5,173 bases of DNA, from NCBI GenBank assembly GCA_016217775.1, contig JACRGG010000003.1, positions 1-5,173 of the forward strand. The letters are read 5' to 3'. This DNA is from Microcaldota archaeon. GTDB lineage: Archaea > Micrarchaeota > Micrarchaeia > Norongarragalinales > UBA97. Below are positions 1 to 5,173 of this stretch, one piece after another (position 1 is the first letter of the stretch; each line of letters starts with the position of its first letter). The translations under genes were made by a program, and so were the position numbers. The notes under the pieces were generated by a model. The model was given only the letters and a program-made list of their open reading frames with translations. It ran no database searches and was not told the origin of the DNA.

Positions 1-2442
1 AATGAATTGACTTGGATTCTAATCAACCAGTACGCCGCGTTCAACTCCCCGGTTTGGTTCAACGTCGGGTCCGAAAAGCACCCGCAGTGCTCCGCGTGCT
101 TCATCAACGAGGTTAAGGACGATATGCGCTCGATTCTCGGCCTTGCAATGACCGAAGGCCTATTGTTCAAGTACGGCAGCGGGACTGGGACTAACTTCTC
201 TTCATTGCGCTCAAGCAAGGAATTTGTAAACGCGGGCGGCAAGGCATCCGGCCCGTGCAGTTTTATGAAGGGCCTAGACTCGTTTGCGGGAGTAATAAAA
301 AGCGGGGGGAAGACGCGCCGCGCCGCGAAAATGGCGATTTTAAACATCGACCACCCCGACATTTCCGAGTTCATTAACTGCAAGGCGAAGGAAGAGAAAA
401 AAGCGTGGGCTCTAATTGATGCCGGCTATGACGGGAGTGTTAACGGCGAGGCTTACGCCACTATTCAATATCAGAATGCCAACAATTCGGTTCGCGTTAC
501 CGACGAGTTTATGCGCGCGTACGAGGCAGACGCGGAATTCCACACTCGCGCGGTCACCGACGGGCGCGTTATCGACACATATGCGGCGCGCGATTTGATG
601 AAGGAAATCGCGGAGGCCGCTTGGATTTGCGGAGACCCGGGAATCCAGTTTGACGACGTCATCAACGACTGGCACACTTGCCCGAACACGGACAGGATTT
701 ACGCAACTAATCCATGCAGTGAGTTTGTCTTTTTAGACAACACTTCGTGCAACCTCGCGTCGCTTAACTTGATGAAGTTTAGGAAAGACAACGGCGAGTT
801 CGACGTCGAGTCGTTCAAGAAGGCGGTTGAAGTGATTATCACCGCGCAGGAAATCACCGTCGATTTTTCAAGCTATCCAACCGAGAAGATTACTGAAAAC
901 TCTCACGCGTTCCGTCCCCTTGGAATGGGCTACGCTAATCTAGGCGCATTGTTAATGGTGAACGGCCTCGCGTACGATTCCGACGAGGGGAGAAACTACG
1001 CGGCTGCAATCTCGTCGCTAATGTCCGGCCACGCGTACAAGACGAGTGCAAAAATAGCAGGCAGGCTAGGGCCGTTCTCGGAGTACCGCAAGAACGAAAA
1101 GCCGTTCTTGCGCGTTATAGACAAGCACAGAAAGGCGACTTACCAACTTTCGCCAGCGGGGGTTTCTCAAGAATTACTGTCCGCGGCGTTGCGCAGTTGG
1201 GAGGAGGCGTACGCCGAGGGGGAGAAGCACGGGTTTAGAAATGCGCAGATAAGCTGCATTGCCCCAACAGGCACGATTGGATTTATGATGGACTGCGACA
1301 CTACGGGCATAGAGCCGGAAATCGCGTTAGTCAAATACAAGTGGCTTGTGGGCGGCGGGATGATTAAGATAGTCAACGGCACTGTGCCGCTGGCTTTGAA
1401 AAATCTTGGTTACTCGGATTCGCAGGCGAAGGAAATAGTCGACCACCTAAACAAGACGGACACGATAGAAGGCGCGCCTTACCTTAAAGGCGAGCACTTG
1501 CCTGTCTTTGACTGCTCGTTCAAGGCGAAAAACGGCTCGCGCACAATTGCTTATATGGGCCACGTGAAGATGATGGCCGCAGTACAGCCGTTTATTTCCG
1601 GCGCGATTTCCAAGACGGTGAATATGCCGGAAGCGAGCACTGCCGACGAGATAATCGGGGTGTACGTGCAAGCGTGGAAGATGGGCGTGAAAGCAATAGC
1701 GATTTACCGCGACGGGTGCAAGAGAACCCAGCCGCTGACCACGAGCAAGGAGCAAGGCATTCTAGGCGCGCAAAGCAAGCTGTTGCAGCCGCTAGTCGCC
1801 GCGCCCGCGCGAAAGCGCTTGCCAGACGAGCGCAGGGCGGTTACGCACAAGTTTTCCATCGGCGGCCACGAGGGCTACTTAACCGTTGGCTTGTACGAGG
1901 ACGGGATGCCCGGCGAGATTTTCGTGACTATGGCCAAGGAGGGAAGCGTAATCAGCGGGTTAATGGACTCGTTTGCGACAAGCGTGTCGATTGGATTACA
2001 GTACGGCGTGCCGCTAAGCGTTCTCTCAAAGAAATTCGTTGGAATGCGATTCGAGCCAAGCGGAGTGACGGCAAACAAGGACATTCGATTCGCGAAGAGC
2101 ATCATCGACTACATCTTCAAGTACTTGTCCATAAAGTACTTGGACAAGGACGACTTGGAGGTAATGGGGTTAGGCGAGTACGCAGGCAAGCAATTAACCC
2201 TGCCCGCGCTCCCGGCAATCCCGCTTGGGGAAAGCAAGGCGGAAAGCAGCCAACCGCAAGCTTCCCAAGCGCCTTCGGCAACCATTGGAAAACAGCCAGC
2301 GCCGGTCGGCTACACTAAGGAAGCCTTCACTTTCGACACTCAAGCAGACGCCCCAGCGTGCCACGCGTGCGGCTCAATGATGTACAGAAGCGCGTCGTGC
2401 TACAAGTGCGCGAACTGCGGCGAGACAAGCGGGTGCAGTTAA
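1..2442 (+). CDS. nrdJ: Adenosylcobalamin-dependent (class II) ribonucleotide reductase, 5'-truncated by window edge
   Basis: Reduces ribonucleotides to deoxyribonucleotides in the cytoplasm, using a cobalamin-generated thiyl radical. The frame is open from base 1, so 813 residues are visible and the start lies off-window; the TTG at 7 is internal. Numbering from the first visible codon, the N-terminal active-site motif SACF carries Cys33. NPCSE carries the expected radical cysteine, Cys239, followed 11 residues later by Cys250 in SCNLASLNL; this spacing matches the known NrdJ radical/redox pair. Other family blocks are FKYGSGTGTN (about 56-65), KEEKKAWALIDAGYD (about 130-145), APTGTIGFMMDCDTTGIEP (from 421) and AIYRDGCKRTQPL (from 567). 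A TSCPD-type domain covers about 604-710. A Pro/Ala/Gln-rich linker (about 729-775) leads to a zinc ribbon with Cys787, 790, 800, 803, 806 and 812, probably the swinging arm that re-reduces the active site. No intein interrupts the visible part. The end has tandem in-frame stops, TAA at 2440 and 2446. The assignment is very secure. Confidence 0.98.
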   Translation, partial: NELTWILINQYAAFNSPVWFNVGSEKHPQCSACFINEVKDDMRSILGLAMTEGLLFKYGSGTGTNFSSLRSSKEFVNAGGKASGPCSFMKGLDSFAGVIKSGGKTRRAAKMAILNIDHPDISEFINCKAKEEKKAWALIDAGYDGSVNGEAYATIQYQNANNSVRVTDEFMRAYEADAEFHTRAVTDGRVIDTYAARDLMKEIAEAAWICGDPGIQFDDVINDWHTCPNTDRIYATNPCSEFVFLDNTSCNLASLNLMKFRKDNGEFDVESFKKAVEVIITAQEITVDFSSYPTEKITENSHAFRPLGMGYANLGALLMVNGLAYDSDEGRNYAAAISSLMSGHAYKTSAKIAGRLGPFSEYRKNEKPFLRVIDKHRKATYQLSPAGVSQELLSAALRSWEEAYAEGEKHGFRNAQISCIAPTGTIGFMMDCDTTGIEPEIALVKYKWLVGGGMIKIVNGTVPLALKNLGYSDSQAKEIVDHLNKTDTIEGAPYLKGEHLPVFDCSFKAKNGSRTIAYMGHVKMMAAVQPFISGAISKTVNMPEASTADEIIGVYVQAWKMGVKAIAIYRDGCKRTQPLTTSKEQGILGAQSKLLQPLVAAPARKRLPDERRAVTHKFSIGGHEGYLTVGLYEDGMPGEIFVTMAKEGSVISGLMDSFATSVSIGLQYGVPLSVLSKKFVGMRFEPSGVTANKDIRFAKSIIDYIFKYLSIKYLDKDDLEVMGLGEYAGKQLTLPALPAIPLGESKAESSQPQASQAPSATIGKQPAPVGYTKEAFTFDTQADAPACHACGSMMYRSASCYKCANCGETSGCS
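2124..2148. repeat. Perfect 8-bp inverted repeat inside nrdJ
   Basis: CTTGTCCA (2124-2131) and TGGACAAG (2141-2148) are exact reverse complements separated by a 9-base loop. They encode the near-duplicated peptide KYLSIKYLDKD in the last helix of the TSCPD-type region. The repeat is clear in the sequence, but it is probably a by-product of repeated Lys-Tyr-Leu and Leu-Asp-Lys codons. No T-run follows it, so it does not look like a terminator. Confidence 0.5.
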
Positions 2443-2456
2443 AACTAAGAGACTGC
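2435..2456 (+). other. Weak stem-loop spanning the nrdJ stop codon, directly before the T-tract
   Basis: GCAGT (2435-2439) can pair with ACTGC (2452-2456) across a 12-base loop holding both in-frame TAA stops, and T2434 with G2457 could add a wobble pair. The 3' arm ends one base before the T-tract, which is the layout of a bacterial intrinsic terminator. The stem is short, the loop is large and the 5' arm lies in the last codons. It may therefore be chance, or a minor aid to termination or 3'-end stability. Confidence 0.3.
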
Positions 2457-2457
2457 G

Positions 2458-2513
2458 TTTTTTTTTATTTTTTATTTGTTTTTTTTTCTTTGTTTTTCTA
2501 TTTTTTTCTTTTT
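2458..2513 (+). terminator. Very long T-tract, probable archaeal U-rich terminator of nrdJ
   Basis: Of 56 bases on the + strand, 48 are T, in runs of up to nine broken by single A, G or C bases, starting 15 bases after the nrdJ stop. Archaeal RNA polymerase terminates at oligo-U stretches, and the factor aCPSF1/FttA acts on U-rich 3' ends, so this is well placed as a strong multi-site terminator that separates nrdJ from the next gene. It is much longer than the U-run of a bacterial intrinsic terminator. The function is inferred from composition and position. Confidence 0.75.
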
Positions 2514-2520
2514 CCAACTA

Positions 2521-2529
2521 TTATTTAAT
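2521..2529 (+). promoter_or_regulatory. Possible TATA box for the 190-residue membrane protein gene
   Basis: TTATTTAAT lies directly after the T-tract and about 45 bases before the GTG start. An archaeal start site some 25 bases downstream would fall near 2550 and leave a leader of about 20 bases. That leader contains GGAG (2555-2558), but 13 bases from the start codon, which is long for a ribosome binding site. The call is weak, because any AT-rich gap could contain such a match. Confidence 0.3.
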
Positions 2530-2571
2530 CCAATTTGGCATTACTTGCTTTAATGGAGTTAGTGGATTATC

Positions 2572-3144
2572 GTGGAGTTTTGGCTTGATGCGCTGGCAGT
2601 TCTTATTTTTGCTTTAGTGGGAGTGGCGACCAAGCTAGTCGACGATTATTACGACGCGCCGCGCGCGGGCAGGCAAAAAGCAATTGCGAAAAGCAAGGAA
2701 TGGTTCTACTTGCTTTTTTCAATTATTTACGCGCTGGTGGGCGGGCTTACTCTCGTCTTTCGTCCGGATGTCGGCGCAATCTTCCTCGCGATTTTCTTTG
2801 GAGTGCTAATCGCGCACAAGGTCGACAACAAGGCGTTTTTGTATTCTGCCGTCGCGTTCATTATGGTATTGCTTGCGAGCCTGGCTTTGGGAAAGCAGTC
2901 CCTGTACTCGCTTAGGATTGCCCTGATAGTCTTCCTGGCAATCGGGGAGCTTGGCGACGAGATAATGCGCCACAAGTTCCTGAAGGCAAAATCCTTGCTT
3001 GGAAAAATAAGCGCGTACTACCCGGTAATGAAATTATTCGGCCTCGCCGCGTTTTCACTCGGCAGGATTTCACTCACCGCGTTTTTATGCCTCCTGGTTT
3101 TCGACGCGGGGTACTACTTGGCTTCAAAAAAGAAGCATAATTAA
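2572..3144 (+). CDS. Polytopic membrane protein of unknown function, 190 residues
   Basis: I do not recognise the family with confidence. The GTG start at 2572 is the best choice: an in-frame TAG sits at 2560-2562, nothing between them is a usual start, and there is no in-frame ATG near the N-terminus. About six hydrophobic segments can be seen: residues 5-22, 45-63, 66-82, 88-106, 112-127 and 153-184, the last long enough for two helices. Acidic or polar motifs recur at segment ends: KLVDDYYD (21-28), AHKVDNKAF (81-89), GELGDEIMRHK (125-135) and VFDAGYY (176-182). The basic loop after the first motif (RAGRQKAIAKSK) and the C-terminal KKK suggest cytoplasmic placement. DDYYD at a helix end recalls the metal-binding Asp motifs of UbiA-type prenyltransferases, but those are longer with about nine helices, so this is only a structural analogy. 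GC content and codon use match nrdJ and carB. The stop overlaps the convergent neighbour's stop. Confidence 0.8.
   Translation: MEFWLDALAVLIFALVGVATKLVDDYYDAPRAGRQKAIAKSKEWFYLLFSIIYALVGGLTLVFRPDVGAIFLAIFFGVLIAHKVDNKAFLYSAVAFIMVLLASLALGKQSLYSLRIALIVFLAIGELGDEIMRHKFLKAKSLLGKISAYYPVMKLFGLAAFSLGRISLTAFLCLLVFDAGYYLASKKKHN
3121..3136 (-). terminator. Possible oligo-U/hairpin terminator for the AT-rich minus-strand gene
   Basis: GCTTC (3121-3125) and GAAGC (3132-3136) are perfect inverted repeats around six A. Read on the minus strand, this is a 5-bp stem with a U6 loop, starting five bases after the stop codon of the 285-residue gene. It lies inside the last codons of the plus-strand membrane protein gene, where it encodes its Lys-rich tail. 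It could terminate minus-strand transcription through the U6 run, but the repeat may be a chance result of Ser/Lys codons. Confidence 0.3.
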
Positions 3145-3998
3145 TTATCGAAAATCTTTTCTGGTTCGAGCATTTTCTTTAAGATAATTTCTTTTAGTTT
3201 TTCTCCTTCTCCTATTGTTTGCATTTTTTCTTTGTTTATTTCATAACGCAAGCCAGTTGTTTCTATTTGTTTATATATCTCATCAAGAATAGCCCTCAAA
3301 TTGAGATTCATAATGCCTATTTTTGCCTGATTGCCCATATTTTCAGTTATTCTGCTTACTATGTTGTTTTTCTTTTCTACGCTAGTGATTGTCCAGTCTT
3401 CTCCAAATAAAAACTCATAATATATTTCTCCAAAATTTCCTTTGATGGCGTGTTGGTTTATTTGTTCAACTGCTGCTTTTATGTGGTCGTTTCCCGCTAA
3501 AGATGATATCTGCGTATTTTTTTGTTTTATTGTTTCAAATGAAATTTCTTTTATTTTTGAAATGGCGTTGTCTATCTTTTTATCTAGCTCTATTAGTTTT
3601 TTATCAAATATTGTGAGTTGATACATTGTTTTTGGATTTAGTTCTTTAGCTAGTTTAATAAAAAAGTCATCTTTTCTTTCTTCGATTAAATATTTTTTTG
3701 AATATGCGTTTGGTTTTTTCAATAAATTAAGTCGCGTTAGTAGGTTGTTGTATGCTGGATTATACACTTCTGAGTTAATTTGTTTTGCTTGCTCTTTTTT
3801 CCATATGGTTTGGGTATTCGAAAGTTCTACGTAGTATAATCCGAGAAATCCTATTGCTGCGCCAAGTATTACTCCAAGAAAAGTAACTTCGTCGCTACTT
3901 TTTATTTGGTTTGTTAGTATGAGGAAACCATATCGAGCACATATTGCGAGTATCAATATTCCTAACGCTATGGGTATGTAAATTGGTTTAATTCTCAT
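3141..3998 (-). CDS. AT-rich orphan gene: membrane-anchored, coiled-coil-like protein of unknown function, 285 residues
   Basis: I do not recognise the family. Two hydrophobic segments lie at the N-terminus (about residues 6-29 and 38-57), joined by a short polar loop (NQIKSSDE). A long charged, mostly helical region of about 225 residues follows, probably cytoplasmic. Just after the second helix is IWKKEQAKQINSEVYNPAY (65-83); a helix followed by a basic stretch and a Tyr-Asn-Pro turn is a layout seen in many unassigned prokaryotic membrane proteins. Residues 131-160 have hydrophobic residues spaced like a coiled coil (LIELDKKIDNAISKIKEI). No catalytic or nucleotide-binding motif is evident. 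The ATG at 3998 is the first start after an in-frame TAA upstream, and has no Shine-Dalgarno. The gene is about one third GC, rich in AAA, AAT and ATT codons, and unlike all its neighbours, which suggests horizontal acquisition. Defence, surface or mobile-element origin is possible, but nothing seen decides between them. Confidence 0.8.
   Translation of the reverse strand: MRIKPIYIPIALGILILAICARYGFLILTNQIKSSDEVTFLGVILGAAIGFLGLYYVELSNTQTIWKKEQAKQINSEVYNPAYNNLLTRLNLLKKPNAYSKKYLIEERKDDFFIKLAKELNPKTMYQLTIFDKKLIELDKKIDNAISKIKEISFETIKQKNTQISSLAGNDHIKAAVEQINQHAIKGNFGEIYYEFLFGEDWTITSVEKKNNIVSRITENMGNQAKIGIMNLNLRAILDEIYKQIETTGLRYEINKEKMQTIGEGEKLKEIILKKMLEPEKIFDN
3188..3240 (+). terminator. T-rich stretch that could end plus-strand transcription inside the opposing gene
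   Basis: The plus-strand membrane protein gene has no 3' intergenic space, since its stop overlaps the opposing stop. Past 3144 the + strand becomes T-rich because it is antisense to Lys/Glu codons, with runs at 3198-3202 and 3224-3229 followed by TTTGTTTATT. In an archaeon this could release the plus-strand transcript as a short antisense overlap. The composition is visible; the terminator role is inference. Confidence 0.3.
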
Positions 3999-4021
3999 AG
4001 GTTTTTCTTTATGATTTTATG

Positions 4022-4039
4022 AATATATCTAGTTTTCGC
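4022..4039 (-). promoter_or_regulatory. TATA box with purine-rich BRE-like element, probable leaderless promoter of the 285-residue gene
   Basis: On the minus strand, GCGAAAACTA (4039-4030) is followed by GATATATT (4029-4022). The box is centred about 28 bases upstream of the ATG at 3998, so the usual archaeal spacing of about 25 bases puts the transcription start at or within a few bases of the ATG. The bases just before the ATG (AAAGAAAAACCT) contain no Shine-Dalgarno, as expected for a leaderless mRNA. The promoter sits wholly in the 47-base gap after carB, so the gene can be transcribed independently of it. Confidence 0.6.
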
Positions 4040-4045
4040 TAACTG

Positions 4046-5173
4046 TCAGTGGTACTCGTCCCAGCTTTTCACCTTCAAGTCGTCGGGCTTTTTTCGGTAA
4101 ATCGCTTCAATGAAAATCTTGGCCAGCTGCATATTCGTAATCAGCGCGATTCCGTAGTCCACCGCCTTTCTGCGCATTGAGTACTGGTCGTCAAGCTGCT
4201 CTTTCGAGTACCCGCTCGGAATGTTGATGACCAAGTCGACTTTGCGGTCGCGAATCAAGTCAAGCGCGTTGTACCCGTCCTTCTCGTGGATTTTCTTCAC
4301 CAGCTTGTTTTCAATCCCGCGGTTGTTCAAGAAAGCCGAAGTGTTCTTAGTCGCGTAAATCTCGAATCCCATTTCATCCAAAATCAAGATAGAGTCCATC
4401 AGCTTGTAGCGGTTCTCCTCGCTTCCAATCGAGAGCACGACGCTGTTTTTAGGCAGCTTAAACCCGGTTGCCATAATCGATTTTAAGAACGCCTCGTGCA
4501 AGTCCGCGCCCAGGCACGCGACCTCCCCCGTTGACGCCATTTCAACGCGTAAAATCGGGTCCGCGCCCTTTAATCGCGAGAAGCTAAACTGCGGGGCCTT
4601 CACCCCAACGTGCTTAATGCCGTTGGAAAACTTTTTTGGAACCTCGGCGCCCATTATCGCGCGGGTTGCGGCGTCGATGAAATTGTGCTTGGATACTTTC
4701 GACACGAACGGAAAGCTGCGGCTCGCGCGCAAGTTGCATTCTATTACTTTCACGTCATTGCCCTTGGCGAGAAACTGGATGTTAAACGGCCCCGTAATGT
4801 CAAGCGCCCTCGCGATTTTCTCCGCTATTTCCTCGGCTTTCCTCGCCGTGTCGACGTAAACGCTTTTCGCGGGGTAGACTAGCGTAGCGTCCCCCGAGTG
4901 CACCCCCGCGTTTTCAAGATGCTCGCTTAAGGCCTTGGCTACAATCTCCCCGTTTTTCGCAACCGCGTCAATCTCTATTTCCTTGGAATTCGTGATGAAC
5001 TTGCTTATTACGACCGGGTACTCTGCGTTCACGCTCGCCGCATCGGAAAGGTACACCTCCAAGTCCTTCTCCTCGAAAGCGACGTTCATCGCCGCCCCCG
5101 ACAATACGTAAGACGGGCGGATTAGCACGGGGTAGCCGACAGCGGCGCTAAACGCCTTAGCGTCCGGGATTTG
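4046..5173 (-). CDS. carB: Carbamoyl-phosphate synthase large subunit, C-terminal third, eukaryote-like (CAD/CPS1-type), 5'-truncated by window edge
   Basis: The large subunit uses two ATP, bicarbonate and ammonia to make carbamoyl phosphate for pyrimidine and arginine synthesis. The frame is open to the right edge, where it reads QIPDAKAFSAAVGYP before the GTG at 5128, so that GTG is internal; 375 residues of a usual 1050-1070 are visible. Numbering from the first visible codon, the second ATP-grasp domain runs to about 240. It has RPSYVLSGAAMNV (19-31), HLENAGVHSGDAT (85-97), Gln133 in NIQF, and Glu145 and Asn147 in the metal-binding IECNLRASRSFPFVSK. The regulatory MGS-like domain follows (about 245-375), with ATKNT, VKKIHE, VINIPSG and the paired Arg in SMRRKAVD. 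LSGAAMNV and CNLRASRSFPFVSK match the eukaryotic CAD/CPS1 form rather than E. coli LGGRAM and VNPRAARTVPFVSK. The TGA stop is at 4048-4046, with no T-run after it. The carB assignment is very secure. Confidence 0.98.
   Translation of the reverse strand, partial: QIPDAKAFSAAVGYPVLIRPSYVLSGAAMNVAFEEKDLEVYLSDAASVNAEYPVVISKFITNSKEIEIDAVAKNGEIVAKALSEHLENAGVHSGDATLVYPAKSVYVDTARKAEEIAEKIARALDITGPFNIQFLAKGNDVKVIECNLRASRSFPFVSKVSKHNFIDAATRAIMGAEVPKKFSNGIKHVGVKAPQFSFSRLKGADPILRVEMASTGEVACLGADLHEAFLKSIMATGFKLPKNSVVLSIGSEENRYKLMDSILILDEMGFEIYATKNTSAFLNNRGIENKLVKKIHEKDGYNALDLIRDRKVDLVINIPSGYSKEQLDDQYSMRRKAVDYGIALITNMQLAKIFIEAIYRKKPDDLKVKSWDEYH

Noticed and set aside
7..9. TTG as the start codon of nrdJ
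   Set aside because: The frame is open to base 1 and reads NE before it. The motif NQYAAFNSPVWFNVG is internal in NrdJ proteins, so the true start is off-window.
1674..2318. 214-codon open frame overlapping nrdJ in another plus-strand frame
   Set aside because: It is an Arg/Ala/Gly-rich translation typical of an off-frame reading of GC-rich coding sequence, lies wholly inside well-conserved nrdJ, and has no recognisable motif.
1..2442. Intein in nrdJ
   Set aside because: Archaeal nrdJ often carries inteins, but the conserved blocks follow each other at normal spacing with no splice-junction Cys/Ser...His-Asn insert. The off-window 5' part cannot be judged.
2443..2571. Small RNA gene or riboswitch in the nrdJ 3' intergenic region
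   Set aside because: The region is mostly the T-tract. Beyond the weak stem at 2435-2456 I see no extended pairing and no cobalamin-riboswitch-like element.
2572..3144. Calling the 190-residue protein a UbiA prenyltransferase
   Set aside because: It has an Asp-rich helix end, but it is about 100 residues too short, has too few helices and lacks a clear second NDxxD/DxxxD motif.
3219..3410. 63-codon hydrophobic plus-strand frame opposite the AT-rich gene
   Set aside because: Its Phe/Tyr/Ile-rich content is what antisense reading of Lys/Asn/Glu codons gives. There is no ribosome binding site or promoter, and the opposing frame is much longer.
3141..3998. Assignment of the AT-rich gene to a named abortive-infection family
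   Set aside because: Only the general layout (two N-terminal helices, then a charged helical domain) is similar. I can see no diagnostic motif and no partner defence genes beside it.
5126..5128. GTG as the start codon of carB
   Set aside because: The frame continues to the window edge with family-typical sequence (AAVGYP then VLIRPSYVL), so this Val is internal to the second ATP-grasp domain.

Overview
The window holds four genes in two convergent pairs. Two are recognisable nucleotide-metabolism genes cut by the window edges, and between them lie two membrane-protein genes I cannot assign to a family. From left to right: (1) the 3' part of a class II, adenosylcobalamin-dependent ribonucleotide reductase gene (nrdJ, + strand, 1-2442); (2) a 129-base intergenic stretch with a very long T-tract (2458-2513) and a probable promoter; (3) a 190-residue polytopic membrane protein gene (+ strand, 2572-3144); (4) an AT-rich 285-residue protein gene with two N-terminal membrane helices (- strand, 3141-3998), whose stop codon overlaps that of gene 3; (5) a 47-base gap with a TATA-like element; (6) the 3' part of the carbamoyl-phosphate synthase large-subunit gene (carB, - strand, 4046 to the right edge).

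The organism is most likely an archaeon. The nrdJ 3' flank is a 56-base tract with 48 T, the kind of U-rich signal archaea use for termination. The 285-residue gene has a TATA-like box centred about 28 bases upstream of its ATG and no Shine-Dalgarno sequence, as expected for a leaderless archaeal mRNA. No gene shows a classic bacterial promoter with a well-spaced ribosome binding site. A bacterium is not excluded: a weak 5-bp stem sits directly before the T-tract, and both NrdJ and this kind of CarB also occur in bacteria. I cannot name the lineage. A small-genome archaeal (DPANN-like) lineage with moderate GC is a guess.

NrdJ makes deoxyribonucleotides from ribonucleotides. CarB makes carbamoyl phosphate for pyrimidine and arginine synthesis. 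They are about 1.6 kb apart, on opposite strands and convergent, so they are not an operon. The CarB C-terminal half reads much more like the eukaryotic CAD/CPS1 form than the E. coli form.

The least explained part is 3141-3998. Its base composition (about one third GC by eye, against over half in nrdJ and carB), its lysine/asparagine/isoleucine-rich protein, its own promoter and its position jammed against gene 3 suggest an acquired gene. I see no tRNA, rRNA, CRISPR array, transposase or insertion-sequence ends. I found no clear new multi-gene system; the two unassigned membrane proteins are the only candidates for new biology.
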